From: Methylibium rhizosphaerae
Lineage (GTDB): Bacteria; Pseudomonadota; Gammaproteobacteria; Burkholderiales; Burkholderiaceae_C
Reading direction: 5' to 3'
NCBI RefSeq assembly: GCF_006386545.1
Contig: NZ_SWAR01000007.1
Span: forward strand, 124,001 to 188,000
Length of the DNA stretch: 64,000 nucleotides
Shown: in pieces, positions 1 through 11,364 of the stretch
Layout of the letters: the number at the start of each line of letters is the position of its first letter
Numbering within the stretch: the stretch's first letter is position 1
The notes under the pieces: model-generated
Told to the model about the DNA's origin: nothing
The model's database searches: none
Seen by the model: only the letters and a program-made list of their open reading frames with translations
Made by a program: the position numbers and the translations under genes

Positions 1-2
1 GC

Positions 3-854
3 AACCTGGCCTACGAGCGCTGGCTGTCCGGCAAGCTCGCACCGCCTGCGCCGCTGGCCGAGCCGCAGCTCGGCCCGGCCTATGCCGCACTGGCCGAGGA
101 AGCCATCGCCACCGGCGTGGCCGGCTCCAGCGCGGCCGGTGAATTTCCCAAGTTCGCGGCGCAGCGCCAGCTCGCGGGCAGCCGCACGCCGCATGTGCTG
201 GTCAAGTTCTCCGGCGCAGACCGCTCCGCCGCCGTGCGCCGCTGGTCGGACCTGCTGGTGTGCGAGCACCTGGCGCTCGAATGCATCGCGGAAGGCCTGC
301 CGGACCAGGCCAGCGCCCGCAGCCGCGTCGTGCAGCATGCCGGCCGCACCTTCCTCGAGCTCGAACGCTTCGACCGGCACGGCGCCTTCGGCCGCAGCGC
401 GCTCATCGGGCTCGAAACGGTGAACGCCGCCTTCATCGGCGACACCTCCACCGACTGGACGCGCCTGGCCGAACGCCTGGTGGCGGCCGGCCTGCTGGGC
501 GAAGACGACGCACAGCGCATCCGCCGCCTGTGGTGGTTCGGCCGGCTGATCGGCAACACCGACATGCACACCGGCAACCTGAGCTTCATGCCGCTGGAAG
601 GCCGCTTCGTGCTGGCGCCGGCCTACGACATGCTGCCGATGCTGTATGCGCCGCTGCCGGGCGGCGAGCTGCCGGCGCGGGAGTTCGCGCCGCCGCTGCC
701 GTTGCCGCCGCAGCGGCCCGAATGGAATGCGGCCTGCAGTGCCGCCCTTGGGTTCTGGCAGCGGGCGTCGAAGGACAGCCGCCTGAGCAGCGTGTTTCGC
801 GCCAGCTGCAAGGCCAACGGCCAGCAGCTGCAGCGGCTGGCCGAGCACGCCTGA
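3..854 (+). CDS. HipA-like kinase domain protein, 3' part
   Basis: The reading frame is open from the left edge (NLAYERWL...) and ends in TGA at 852-854, so the 5' end lies outside the window. About 283 residues are visible. HipA-family features can be seen: a glycine/serine-rich stretch GSSAAGEFPKF, then VLVKFSG, the catalytic-type run GNTDMHTGNLSF (asparagine, aspartate, histidine and asparagine spaced as in HipA kinases) and YDMLPM further on. HipA toxins are serine/threonine kinases that phosphorylate glutamyl-tRNA synthetase; YjjJ is a single-gene relative with a similar glycine-rich motif. A partner antitoxin cannot be seen here. The gene converges with the decarboxylase gene, 21 bases apart. 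I am fairly sure of the family, less so of a toxin role. Confidence 0.75.
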   Translation, partial: NLAYERWLSGKLAPPAPLAEPQLGPAYAALAEEAIATGVAGSSAAGEFPKFAAQRQLAGSRTPHVLVKFSGADRSAAVRRWSDLLVCEHLALECIAEGLPDQASARSRVVQHAGRTFLELERFDRHGAFGRSALIGLETVNAAFIGDTSTDWTRLAERLVAAGLLGEDDAQRIRRLWWFGRLIGNTDMHTGNLSFMPLEGRFVLAPAYDMLPMLYAPLPGGELPAREFAPPLPLPPQRPEWNAACSAALGFWQRASKDSRLSSVFRASCKANGQQLQRLAEHA

Positions 855-875
855 GCGAGCGGCGGCAGCCCCGCC

Positions 876-3146
876 TCAGTCCTTCACGCAGTCCACGTAG
901 TAGTGGCGCTGCCCGCCCACGGTTTCCTCGGCCTCCACCAGCCCGTGCACGTCGGTGTCGAAGCCCGGGAAGGCGGCGTTGAACTCGCGGGTGAAGCGCA
1001 GGTAGTCCACGATCTTCTTGTTGAAGCGCTCGCCCGGGATCAGCAGCGGAATGCCCGGCGGGTAAGGCGTGAGCAGCGAGGTGGTCACCCGGCCTTCGAG
1101 CTGGTCGATGCCCACGCGCTCGGTCTTGCGGTGCGCGATGCAGGCGAAGGCCTCGCTCGGCTTCATGGCCGGATGCAGGTTCGACAGGTACATCTCGGTG
1201 GTCAGGCGCGCGATGTCGCCCTTGGCGTACATCTCGTGGATGGCCTGGCAGAGGTCGCGCAGGCCCATGCGTTCATAGCGCGGGTGCGCCGCGCAGAACT
1301 CCGGAAGGATGCGCCACATCGGCTGGTTCTTGTCGTAGTCGTCCTTGAACTGCTGCAGCGCCGTCACCAGCGTGTTCCAGCGGCCCTTGGTGATGCCGAT
1401 GGTGAACATGATGAAGAACGAGTACAGCCCCGTCTTCTCGACCACCACGCCGTGTTCGGCCAGGAACTTGGTGACGATGGACGCCGGGATGCCGGTCTTG
1501 GCGAACTTGCCGGTCACGTCGAGCCCCGGCGTGATGACGGTGGACTTGATCGGGTCGAGCATGTTGAAGCCCGGCGCCAGGTTGCCGAAGCCGTGCCACT
1601 TCTCGTTGGCCTGCAGCACCCAGTCGTCCTGGCGGCCGATGCCGTCGGCATTGAGCCGGTCCGGGCCCCAGACCTTGAACCACCAGTCCTTGCCGAACTC
1701 CTTGTCGACCTTGCGCATGGCACGGCGGAAGTCCAGCGCCTCCTTGATGCTCTCTTCCACCAGGGCGGTGCCGCCGGGCGGCTCCATCATCGCGGCGGCC
1801 ACGTCGCAGCTGGCGATGATGGCGTACTGCGGGCTGGTGGACGTGTGCATCAGGTACGCCTCATTGAAGAGGTGCGTGTCCAGCTTGCGCGTCTGCGAGT
1901 CCTGCACCAGCACCTGCGAGGCCTGGCTGATGCCCGCCAGCAGCTTGTGCGTGGACTGTGTGGCGTAGGTCATCGCCTCCTTGGGGCGCGTGCGGCCCTT
2001 GCCCATGGCGTGGTAGGTGCCGTAGAACTTGTGGAAGGCGGCGTGCGGCAGCCAGGCTTCGTCGAAGTGCAGCGTGTCCACGTAGCCGTCGAGCAGGCTC
2101 TTGATGGTCTCGGTGTTGTAGAGCACGCCGTCGTAGGTGCTCTGGGTGAGCGTGAGGATGCGCGGCTTCACCTGTTTCGGGTCCACCCCGGCCAGCAGCG
2201 GGTTGGCCGCGATCTTCTTCTCGATGACCTCGCGGGTGAACTCGCTCTGCGGAATGGGGCCGATGATCCCGTAGTGGTTGCGCGTGGGCGTGAGGAACAC
2301 CGGCACCGCGCCGGTCATGATGATGCTGTGCAGGATGGACTTGTGGCAGTTGCGGTCCACCACCACCACGTCGCCCGGCGCCACCGTGTGGTGCCACACC
2401 ATCTTGTTGGAGGTGCTGGTGCCGTTGGTGACGAAGAAGCAGTGGTCGGCATTGAAGATGCGCGCGGCGTTGCGCTCGCTGTCGGCCACCGGGCCGGTGT
2501 GGTCGAGCAGCTGGCCGAGCTCCTCGACCGCGTTGCACACGTCGGCGCGCAGCATGTTTTCGCCGAAGAACTGGTGGAACATCTGGCCGATCGGGCTCTT
2601 CAGGAAGGCCACGCCGCCCGAATGGCCCGGGCAGTGCCACGAATACGACCCGTCCTGCGCGTAGTGCAGCAGCGCCCGGAAGAACGGCGGCGCCAGCGAA
2701 TCGAGGTAGCTCTTGGCCTCGCGGATGATGTGGCGCGCCACGAACTCCGGCGTGTCCTCGAACATGTGGATGAAGCCGTGCAGCTCGCGCAGGATGTCGT
2801 TCGGGATGTGCTGCGAGGTGCGCGTCTCGCCATACAGGTAGATCGGGATCTCGGCGTTCTTGAAGCGGATCTCCTCGATGAACTTGCGCAGGCTCACCAC
2901 CGCCTTCACCGGCTCGCTGCTGCCGTCGGCCTCGACCAGCTCCTCGTCGTCGATCGACAGGATGAACGCGCTGGCACGGCTTTGCTGCTGCGCGAACTGC
3001 GACAGGTCGCCGTAGCTGGTGACGCCCAGCACCTCCATCCCCTCCTTCTGGATCGCGTCGGCCAGCGCACGGATGCCGAGGCCCGAGGTGTTCTCGGAGC
3101 GGAAGTCCTCGTCAATGATCACGACGGGAAAGTGAAAACGCATCAT
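876..3146 (-). CDS. Orn/Lys/Arg decarboxylase (PLP)
   Basis: A 756-residue group III PLP amino-acid decarboxylase, which removes CO2 from ornithine, lysine or arginine to give a polyamine or cadaverine. The N-terminal wing (residues 1-130) is followed by the PLP domain with CPGHSGG near 172, DEAW near 362-365 and STHK with the expected Schiff-base lysine at about 401. A C-terminal domain follows. The length matches biodegradative-type enzymes (about 710-760 residues). I cannot tell the substrate from motifs alone. Two adjacent ATGs open the gene; an AAAGG about nine bases upstream is the only ribosome-binding-like sequence. It is transcribed away from the nfeD-stomatin cluster, and the 164-base gap holds an inverted repeat at 3249-3270. 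Confidence 0.9.
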   Translation of the reverse strand: MMRFHFPVVIIDEDFRSENTSGLGIRALADAIQKEGMEVLGVTSYGDLSQFAQQQSRASAFILSIDDEELVEADGSSEPVKAVVSLRKFIEEIRFKNAEIPIYLYGETRTSQHIPNDILRELHGFIHMFEDTPEFVARHIIREAKSYLDSLAPPFFRALLHYAQDGSYSWHCPGHSGGVAFLKSPIGQMFHQFFGENMLRADVCNAVEELGQLLDHTGPVADSERNAARIFNADHCFFVTNGTSTSNKMVWHHTVAPGDVVVVDRNCHKSILHSIIMTGAVPVFLTPTRNHYGIIGPIPQSEFTREVIEKKIAANPLLAGVDPKQVKPRILTLTQSTYDGVLYNTETIKSLLDGYVDTLHFDEAWLPHAAFHKFYGTYHAMGKGRTRPKEAMTYATQSTHKLLAGISQASQVLVQDSQTRKLDTHLFNEAYLMHTSTSPQYAIIASCDVAAAMMEPPGGTALVEESIKEALDFRRAMRKVDKEFGKDWWFKVWGPDRLNADGIGRQDDWVLQANEKWHGFGNLAPGFNMLDPIKSTVITPGLDVTGKFAKTGIPASIVTKFLAEHGVVVEKTGLYSFFIMFTIGITKGRWNTLVTALQQFKDDYDKNQPMWRILPEFCAAHPRYERMGLRDLCQAIHEMYAKGDIARLTTEMYLSNLHPAMKPSEAFACIAHRKTERVGIDQLEGRVTTSLLTPYPPGIPLLIPGERFNKKIVDYLRFTREFNAAFPGFDTDVHGLVEAEETVGGQRHYYVDCVKD

Positions 3147-3248
3147 GGCGGGCGGCCTTTCTGGGGACTGCGAGAGGTGAAATCCGGCTTGCGGCCTGTG
3201 GAGAAAGCGCGAAGTGTAGGACTGTTCGGTGACCGCCTCGCACGCATG

Positions 3249-3270
3249 GACGCAGACCGTGGTCTGCGTC
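3249..3270. promoter_or_regulatory. Perfect inverted repeat in divergent promoter region
   Basis: GACGCAGACC (3249-3258) and GGTCTGCGTC (3261-3270) are exact reverse complements separated by GT. The repeat lies 40 bases before the nfeD start and about 100 bases before the decarboxylase start. The short spacer and lack of a T-tract suit an operator better than a terminator. The binding factor is unknown. Confidence 0.5.
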
Positions 3271-3310
3271 GTACACTGCCGCCGTCTTCTACGGGCGGAG
3301 GGGAGTGAAC

Positions 3311-3733
3311 ATGAGCGATGCGACCCTGTGGTGGATCGCGACCGGGGTGGCGGTGGCGGTCGAGCTGGCCACCGGCACCTTCTATCTCCTGATGCTGGCC
3401 ATCGGGCTGGCAGCCGCCGCGGTGGCGGCCCACCTCGGCGCCGGCTTCTCCATGCAACTGGTGGCCGCTGCAGTCATCGGAGGCGGCGCGGTGACCGCGC
3501 TGCATCTTCTTCGCGCGAAGCGACCGGCCGCCCCGCCGGCCGGCGCCAACCGCGACGTCAACATCGACATCGGCGAGCGCGTCACCGTGACGCAATGGAA
3601 CCCCGACGGCACGACGCGGGTCCAGTACCGCGGCGCCTCGTGGGCCGCCCGCTATGCCGGCACCGATGCGCCGGCCCCCGGCGAACACGTGATCCGGGCG
3701 ATCGACGGCAGCCAGCTCCTGCTGGGCCGCTGA
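3311..3733 (+). CDS. NfeD-family membrane protein
   Basis: A 140-residue protein of the short NfeD type. Two hydrophobic segments fill the first 65 residues (LWWIATGVAVAVELATG, and a longer Ala/Gly-rich stretch), followed by a soluble beta-rich domain beginning near VNIDIGERVTV, which resembles the OB-fold of NfeD proteins. NfeD proteins commonly sit next to stomatin-type SPFH proteins and are thought to act with them in membrane quality control; the next gene here is such a protein. An in-frame GTG at 3305 would sit directly on the GGAGGGG ribosome-binding site, so the ATG at 3311 is preferred. Confidence 0.85.
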   Translation: MSDATLWWIATGVAVAVELATGTFYLLMLAIGLAAAAVAAHLGAGFSMQLVAAAVIGGGAVTALHLLRAKRPAAPPAGANRDVNIDIGERVTVTQWNPDGTTRVQYRGASWAARYAGTDAPAPGEHVIRAIDGSQLLLGR

Positions 3734-3781
3734 CGCACGCCCTCCCGACACACCTCAAACACAACGACGGAGAACCGATCC

Positions 3782-4699
3782 ATGGAAGCTGTCGCCATCG
3801 TGCTGCTCATCATCGCGGCCATCTTCATCGTGCGCGCCGTGAAGGTCGTGCCGCAGCAGCACGCCTGGGTGGTCGAGCGGCTGGGCAAGTACCACGGCAC
3901 GCTCACCCCGGGCCTCAATTTCCTGGTGCCCTTCGTGGACCGGCTGGCCTACAAGCATTCGCTGAAGGAGATCCCGCTGGACGTGCCCAGCCAGGTCTGC
4001 ATCACCAAGGACAACACCCAGCTGCAGGTCGACGGCATCCTGTACTTCCAGGTCACCGATCCGATGCGCGCGAGCTACGGCTCGTCGAACTACATCATCG
4101 CCATCACGCAGCTCGCCCAGACCACGCTGCGCAGCGTGATCGGCAAGATGGAGCTCGACAAGACCTTCGAGGAGCGCGACGCGATCAACGCCTCGGTGGT
4201 GAGCGCGCTCGACGAGGCCGCCCGCACCTGGGGCGTGAAGGTGCTGCGCTACGAGATCAAGGACCTCACGCCGCCGGCCGAGATCCTGCGCGCGATGCAG
4301 GCGCAGATCACCGCCGAGCGCGAGAAGCGTGCGCTGATCGCCGCCTCCGAAGGCCGCCGCCAGGAGCAGATCAACATCGCCACCGGCGAGCGCGAGGCCT
4401 TCATCGCCCGCTCCGAAGGCGAGAAGCAGGCCGAGATCAACAAGGCCCAGGGCGAGGCGGCCGCCATCACCGCGGTGGCCGCCGCCACGGCCGAGGCCAT
4501 CAGCAAGATCGCCGCCGCCATCGAGCAGCCGGGCGGCGGCCAGGCTGTACAGCTGAAGGTGGCCGAAAAGGCGGTCGAGGCATTCGCCCAGCTGGCCCAG
4601 AAGAACAACACCATGATCGTGCCGGGCAACATGAGCGAGGTGTCGTCGCTCATCGGCACCGCGATGACGCTCATCAAGGGCAGCACGCCCGCACGCTGA
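3782..4699 (+). CDS. SPFH/stomatin-like protein (QmcA type)
   Basis: A 305-residue membrane-anchored SPFH (band 7) protein. Residues 3-22 form one transmembrane helix, then VVPQQHAWVVERLGKYHGT opens the SPFH domain. From about residue 170 there is a long Ala/Glu/Arg-rich helical region (AEREKRALIAASEGRRQ...) typical of paraslipin/QmcA proteins, which assemble into large membrane rings. The ATG follows GACGGAG. Its stop overlaps the next start (TGATG), so it is probably co-translated with the DUF2237 gene, and the NfeD gene lies 48 bases upstream. The function is likely regulation of membrane proteases or lipid domains, by analogy only. Confidence 0.9.
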   Translation: MEAVAIVLLIIAAIFIVRAVKVVPQQHAWVVERLGKYHGTLTPGLNFLVPFVDRLAYKHSLKEIPLDVPSQVCITKDNTQLQVDGILYFQVTDPMRASYGSSNYIIAITQLAQTTLRSVIGKMELDKTFEERDAINASVVSALDEAARTWGVKVLRYEIKDLTPPAEILRAMQAQITAEREKRALIAASEGRRQEQINIATGEREAFIARSEGEKQAEINKAQGEAAAITAVAAATAEAISKIAAAIEQPGGGQAVQLKVAEKAVEAFAQLAQKNNTMIVPGNMSEVSSLIGTAMTLIKGSTPAR

Positions 4700-5073
4700 T
4701 GGAAGCCAGGAATGTGCTGGGCACGCAGCTCGTGCCCTGCTCCTACGACCCGCTCACCGGCTGGTGGCGCGACGGCTGCTGCCACACCGACGAGAACGAC
4801 CCCGGCAGCCACGTCATCTGCGCCCGCATGACGATGGAGTTCCTGAACTTCTCGATGGAGCGCGGCAACGACCTCATCACGGCCCGGCCCGCAGCGCGCT
4901 TCCGCGGCCTGAAGCCGGGAGACCGCTGGTGCCTGTGCGCCCTGCGCTGGAAAGAGGCCATGGAAGAAGGTTACGCGCCGCCGGTGGTGCTGGAAAGCAC
5001 GCATGAACGGGCCCTGGAGACCGTGCCGCTCGAGACCCTGCAGGCGCACGCGTGGAGCACGAACTCCGCTTGA
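4699..5073 (+). CDS. DUF2237 family protein
   Basis: A small 124-residue protein with the features of the DUF2237 family: NVLGTQLVPCSYDPLTGW near the N terminus, RDGCCHT, and GDRWCLCALRW, so it has five conserved cysteines. The family is widespread in bacteria without a known reaction. The ATG overlaps the stop of the stomatin-like gene by one base (TGATG), indicating translational coupling, so it is the third gene of the nfeD-SPFH cluster. It converges with the deformylase gene, with three bases between stops. The cysteine pattern could bind a metal, but nothing here proves it. Confidence 0.85.
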   Translation: MEARNVLGTQLVPCSYDPLTGWWRDGCCHTDENDPGSHVICARMTMEFLNFSMERGNDLITARPAARFRGLKPGDRWCLCALRWKEAMEEGYAPPVVLESTHERALETVPLETLQAHAWSTNSA

Positions 5074-5076
5074 CGC

Positions 5077-5613
5077 TCAGTCGTCCTGGCTCGCGTCGAG
5101 GCCGGGGAACAGCACCTCGGTGAAGCCGAACCGGCTGAAGTCGCGCACCCGCATCGGATAGAGCTTGCCCAGCAGGTGGTCGCACTCGTGCTGCACCACC
5201 CGCGCATGGAACCCCTCGGCCTCGCGCTCGAGCGGCTGGCCGGCCGGGTCGAAGCCGCTGTAGCGGATGCGCGCGAAACGCGGCACCACGCCGCGCAGGC
5301 CCGGCACCGACAGGCAGCCTTCCCAGCCCTCTTCTTCCTCGTCGGACAGCGGCACGACGGTCGGGTTGATGAGCACCGTGCGCGGCACCGGCGGCGCATC
5401 GGGGTAGCGGTCGTTCTTCGTGAAGCCGAAGATCACCAGCTGCAGGTCCACCCCGATCTGCGGCGCGGCCAGGCCGGCGCCGTTGGCAGCCTCCATGGTG
5501 TCGAACATGTCGGCAATGAGCGCCTGCAGTTCGGGCGTGCCGAACTCACGCACCGGCTGGGCCACGCGCAAGAGGCGCGGGTCGCCCATCTTCAGGATCT
5601 GGCGCACGGTCAT
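5077..5613 (-). CDS. def: Peptide deformylase
   Basis: A 178-residue Fe/Zn peptide deformylase that removes the N-formyl group from nascent proteins. All three family motifs are visible: [10 protein letters not shown] (motif 1), EGCLSVPG with the metal-binding cysteine (motif 2), and QHECDHLLG with two metal histidines and the catalytic glutamate (motif 3). It starts at [15 protein letters not shown], as usual for the family; the longer open frame upstream is only antisense to the VOC gene. The usual partner fmt is not adjacent. The divergent VOC gene starts 69 bases away, so the promoters share a short gap. Confidence 0.95.
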   Translation of the reverse strand: MTVRQILKMGDPRLLRVAQPVREFGTPELQALIADMFDTMEAANGAGLAAPQIGVDLQLVIFGFTKNDRYPDAPPVPRTVLINPTVVPLSDEEEEGWEGCLSVPGLRGVVPRFARIRYSGFDPAGQPLEREAEGFHARVVQHECDHLLGKLYPMRVRDFSRFGFTEVLFPGLDASQDD

Positions 5614-5682
5614 GGTGGTATCTCTTGAAGCAGGAAGCGTCGGTGGCGCATGGTAGCCGCGACGCTGCGGCACACTGGCGCG

Positions 5683-6072
5683 ATGCAGCTTGCCCGACTC
5701 CACCACGTTGCCGTCATCGCCTCGGACTACCCCCGCTCCAGGCGCTTCTATACCGAGGTGCTGGGCCTGGCGGTGGTGGCGGAGACCTACCGCGCCGCGC
5801 GCGACTCCTACAAGCTCGACCTGGCCCTGCCCGACGGCACGCAGATCGAGCTGTTCTCCTTCCCCAGCCCGCCGCCGCGCCCGACCCGCCCCGAGGCCTG
5901 CGGGCTGCGTCACCTGGCCTTTGCGGTGCACGACCTCGACACCGCCCTGGCCCACCTCGGCCGCCATGGCGTGGGCACCGAACCGGTGCGCCTGGACGAG
6001 CTCACCGGCCGGCGTTTCACCTTCTTCGCCGACCCCGACGGCCTGCCGCTGGAGCTGTACGAGCAGGCCTGA
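5683..6072 (+). CDS. VOC/glyoxalase-like protein (YaeR type)
   Basis: A 129-residue single-domain vicinal-oxygen-chelate protein. [24 protein letters not shown] opens the first beta-alpha-beta-beta-beta unit and [18 protein letters not shown] the second; it ends [11 protein letters not shown], the standard metal-ligand glutamate strand. The shape resembles E. coli YaeR and GloA2-type proteins, whose substrate is not established, so lactoylglutathione lyase activity should not be assumed. The ATG at 5683 was chosen over an in-frame GTG-like start at 5650 because the family begins just before this strand. It is transcribed divergently from def. Confidence 0.85.
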   Translation: MQLARLHHVAVIASDYPRSRRFYTEVLGLAVVAETYRAARDSYKLDLALPDGTQIELFSFPSPPPRPTRPEACGLRHLAFAVHDLDTALAHLGRHGVGTEPVRLDELTGRRFTFFADPDGLPLELYEQA

Positions 6073-6103
6073 CCCTCCGATGGGGGTGTCACGCAAATTT
6101 CAC

Positions 6104-6131
6104 TGAAGCTTTCCATGGCAGGTGCCGATAC
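6104..6131 (+). promoter_or_regulatory. FliA (sigma-28)-like promoter for chemoreceptor
   Basis: TGAAGCTT at 6104-6111 and GCCGATAC at 6124-6131 match the flagellar sigma-28 consensus (TAAAGTTT and GCCGATAA) at 6 of 8 and 7 of 8 positions. The spacer is 12 bases, one longer than the usual 11. It lies just upstream of a methyl-accepting chemotaxis gene, a standard class 3 flagellar target. It also excludes the upstream start at 6122, which would fall inside the -10 element. Confidence 0.6.
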
Positions 6132-6187
6132 CGCGGCTAGAGCAACTCGTTGAGCCTGCTCGCCAACAAAGTTTCAGGGACCACCTC

Positions 6188-7735
6188 ATGAAGAACGCCC
6201 TTCACCAGCGGCTGCTGGTCGCTTTCGGCATCGTGATCGCGCTGATCGGGCTGACCGGCGCCACGGTGGGCTGGTACACATGGAAGACGCAGCGCGACTT
6301 CACGTACCTCTATGACAACACCCGCGGCTCGGGCGAGCTGCTCAAGGCGAGCAGTGCCCTCTGGCAGCTTCGCTACAACCTCGCCGTCGCCGCCACGGCC
6401 GACGAAGCCGGCATCCGCAAGGCGGCCGGCGAGGAGGCCAAGCTGTTCAAGACGGTCAACGATGCGCTGGACGTCTACGGCGCGCTGCAGCTGAGCGCCG
6501 ACGAAGGCGCCGCCCTGGACCGGGTTCGCGAAGCCCTGCAGCGTTACGGGCAGGTCCGCCCCCAGTGGTATGAACTGCGGCTGCAGGGCAAGGACGAAGA
6601 GGCCAGGGAGTACCGGGCCAGGAACGCCACGCCGACCGGCGCGGCGCTCGCCAAGGCCTTCAACGCTCAGGTGGACCTGCAGGCTGCAGCGGCCGCCGAA
6701 TCGCACCGGGTCCTCGACGCCGGCGCGTCCCAGGTCCGGCTGATGGTCGTCGGCATCTGCGTCGTGGCGCTGGGCATCGCGGTGTGGCTGGCCGCCTGGA
6801 TCGTGCGCGTGCTGACCGGCCCGGTGGCGCGCGCCACGGCGGTGGCCAACAACATCGCCCAGGGGCAGCTGTCCAACGAGATCCCGAACGACAAGGGGCC
6901 GATGGGCCACCTGATGAGCGCGCTGCGCGACATGCAGGCCAGCCTCTCGCACATCGTGTCGTCGGTACGGGCCAACGCCGAGCAAGTCGCCACCGCCGGC
7001 ACCCAGATCGCCCAGGGCAACAACCACCTGAGCGCCCGGACAGACGACCAGGCGTCTGCGCTGCAGCAGACCTCGGCCTCGATGGAAGAGCTGGGCGCCA
7101 CCGTGCGCCAGAACGCCGACAACGCAGCCCAGGCCAACCAGCTTGCCCACGGCGCCTCGGCGGTGGCGGTGAAAGGCGGCGAGGTGGTCGCGCAGGTGGT
7201 CGACACGATGAAGGGCATCAACGACAGCTCGCGCCGCATCGCCGACATCATCGGCGTGATCGACGGCATCGCCTTCCAGACCAACATCCTCGCCTTGAAC
7301 GCGGCCGTCGAGGCAGCGCGTGCCGGCGAACAGGGCCGCGGCTTCGCGGTGGTGGCCGGCGAGGTGCGCACGCTGGCGCAGCGCAGCGCCGAGGCTGCCC
7401 GCGAGATCAAGAACCTCATCAACGCCAGCGTCGAGCGTGTCGAGCAGGGCAGCGCGCTGGTCGACCAGGCCGGCGCCACGATGAACGAGGTGGTGGCCTC
7501 CATCCGCCGCGTGACCGACATCATGAGCGAGATCAGCGTGGCCAGCGCCCAGCAGAGCGCCGGCGTGGCCCAGGTGGGCGCGGCCGTCACCAAGATGGAC
7601 GAGACCACCCAGCAGAACGCCTCGCTGGTGCAGGAAAGCGCCGCGGCGGCCGAGAGCCTGAAGGAGCAGGCGCACCGGCTCGTCGAGGCGGTGGCGGTGT
7701 TCAAGCTGGGCGCGGGCGAACCGAGGCTCGCCTGA
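6188..7735 (+). CDS. Methyl-accepting chemotaxis protein
   Basis: A 515-residue chemoreceptor. Transmembrane helix 1 lies near residues 10-32, a periplasmic four-helix-bundle sensor follows to about 180, helix 2 is at about 181-205 ([17 protein letters not shown]), then a HAMP domain and a long cytoplasmic signalling coiled coil. The invariant hairpin tip is seen as [20 protein letters not shown] and [18 protein letters not shown]. There is no C-terminal CheB/CheR-tethering pentapeptide. The ligand cannot be predicted. The ATG at 6188 follows AGGGA and is preceded by a sigma-28-like promoter. It converges with ligA, with six bases between. Confidence 0.92.
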   Translation: MKNALHQRLLVAFGIVIALIGLTGATVGWYTWKTQRDFTYLYDNTRGSGELLKASSALWQLRYNLAVAATADEAGIRKAAGEEAKLFKTVNDALDVYGALQLSADEGAALDRVREALQRYGQVRPQWYELRLQGKDEEAREYRARNATPTGAALAKAFNAQVDLQAAAAAESHRVLDAGASQVRLMVVGICVVALGIAVWLAAWIVRVLTGPVARATAVANNIAQGQLSNEIPNDKGPMGHLMSALRDMQASLSHIVSSVRANAEQVATAGTQIAQGNNHLSARTDDQASALQQTSASMEELGATVRQNADNAAQANQLAHGASAVAVKGGEVVAQVVDTMKGINDSSRRIADIIGVIDGIAFQTNILALNAAVEAARAGEQGRGFAVVAGEVRTLAQRSAEAAREIKNLINASVERVEQGSALVDQAGATMNEVVASIRRVTDIMSEISVASAQQSAGVAQVGAAVTKMDETTQQNASLVQESAAAAESLKEQAHRLVEAVAVFKLGAGEPRLA

Positions 7736-7741
7736 CGGGCC

Positions 7742-9904
<2,163 letters not shown>

Positions 9905-9910
9905 TCATTC

Positions 9911-11296
9911 ATGCCCTTCGATTTCGACCTCATCACCCTGGGCGCGGGCTCGGGCGGCGTGGCCGCCTCGCGCCGCGCTGCCGCACATGGCGCCCGCGTG
10001 GCCGTGATCGAAGGCAGCCGTGTCGGCGGCACCTGCGTGATCCGCGGCTGCGTGCCCAAGAAGCTGCTCATGTACGCGGCGCAGCTGGGTGATGCATTGC
10101 GCGAGGCGCCGCACTACGGCTGGTCGCCGGCCGCCTTGAGCTTCGAGATGGCGCGCTGGGCCGCGGCCAAGGCCGCCGAGACGGCACGCCTCGAAGGCGT
10201 GTACCGCCAACTGCTCGAAGGCTCGAAGGTCGAGCTGGTCGAAGGTTGGGCCCGCATCACCGGCCCCCACACCGTGGAAGTGGCGGGCCGGCAGCTCACC
10301 GGCAAACACCTCCTGGTGGCCACCGGCGCCTCACCCAGCCGCGACGCCATCGAGGGCCTAGCCGGCGCGGCCACGTCCGACGACCTGCTCGACCTCACCG
10401 CCCTGCCCGACCGCATGGCGGTGGTCGGCGGCGGCTACATCGCGGTGGAGTTCGCCAGCATCGTGGCGAGGCTGGGCGTGCAGGTGAGCCTGTTCTACCG
10501 CGCCGGCCTGCCGCTGCGCGGCTTCGACGAAGACCTGCGACAGCGGCTTGCGCCAGCGCTGGAGGCCGGCGGCATCCGGCTCATGGGCGCGGTGCCGGTG
10601 CGGGTGCAGCAGCAAGGCGCCACCTTCCTGCTGCACATGGCCGACGGCACGGTGCACGAATACCCGTTCGTCCTCAACGCCACCGGCCGCCGGCCCAACA
10701 CCCGAGGGCTCGGGCTCGAGACGCTGGGCATCGAGGTGGATGCGCAAGGCGCCGTCCCGGTGGATGAACAGCTGCGCACCAGCGCCCAGGGCGTCCATGC
10801 CATCGGCGACGTCACCCACCTGAAGAACCTCACGCCGGTGGCCATTGCGCAGGGCCGGACCCTGGCCGACGCGCTGTTCGGCGGCCGGCCGCTGCGCCCG
10901 CTCGACCTCGTGAACGCTGCCAGCGCCGTGTTCACCCTGCCGCCCATCGGCACGGCGGGGCTGAACGAGGCCCAGGCGCTGGCGGCCGGCCACCGGCTGA
11001 AGATCTACGAGGCCGACTTCCGTCCGATGCGCCAGGCGTTCTACGGCGGCAGCGAGCGCAGCTACATGAAGCTCGTCGTCGATGCCGACACCGATCTCGT
11101 GCTGGGCATCCACATGCTCGGCGCCGACGCGCCCGAGATCGTGCAGAGCCTGTCGGTGGCCCTCACCTGCGGCGCGACCAAGCAGGACTTCGACCACACG
11201 CTGGCGGTGCATCCCACGGCGGCCGAGGAGTTCATGCTGATGCGCGAGCCGGCCCGCGTGGTCGAGCGCATCAGCACAATGATGTCTCCGATGTAA
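9911..11296 (+). CDS. gor: Glutathione-disulfide reductase
   Basis: A 461-residue flavoprotein that reduces glutathione disulfide with NADPH. Visible are the FAD motif GAGSGG near 11, the redox disulfide in GGTCVIRGCVPKK (cysteines 42 and 47), the NADPH-binding GGGYIAVEFA, the second FAD motif ending HAIGDV, and the C-terminal active-site HPTAAEE. CVIRGCVPKK is the form seen in plant/cyanobacterial-type reductases, which differ from the E. coli type (CVNVGC). The ATG follows a GAGAGGA stretch. It is transcribed away from ligA, 81 bases apart, and points towards the PEP-CTERM gene. Confidence 0.93.
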   Translation: MPFDFDLITLGAGSGGVAASRRAAAHGARVAVIEGSRVGGTCVIRGCVPKKLLMYAAQLGDALREAPHYGWSPAALSFEMARWAAAKAAETARLEGVYRQLLEGSKVELVEGWARITGPHTVEVAGRQLTGKHLLVATGASPSRDAIEGLAGAATSDDLLDLTALPDRMAVVGGGYIAVEFASIVARLGVQVSLFYRAGLPLRGFDEDLRQRLAPALEAGGIRLMGAVPVRVQQQGATFLLHMADGTVHEYPFVLNATGRRPNTRGLGLETLGIEVDAQGAVPVDEQLRTSAQGVHAIGDVTHLKNLTPVAIAQGRTLADALFGGRPLRPLDLVNAASAVFTLPPIGTAGLNEAQALAAGHRLKIYEADFRPMRQAFYGGSERSYMKLVVDADTDLVLGIHMLGADAPEIVQSLSVALTCGATKQDFDHTLAVHPTAAEEFMLMREPARVVERISTMMSPM

Positions 11297-11364
11297 CCGG
11301 AGTTGTCGTTTCGCCCTGGAGCCCGTCACGCCTGCCTACATTCGGACCTCGTTCGAGAGGGGCA

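Noticed and set aside
903-3308. A long plus-strand frame opposite the decarboxylase gene.
   Set aside because: Its composition is Val/Ala/His/Arg-rich with no motifs, while the minus strand encodes a complete PLP decarboxylase with active-site lysine.
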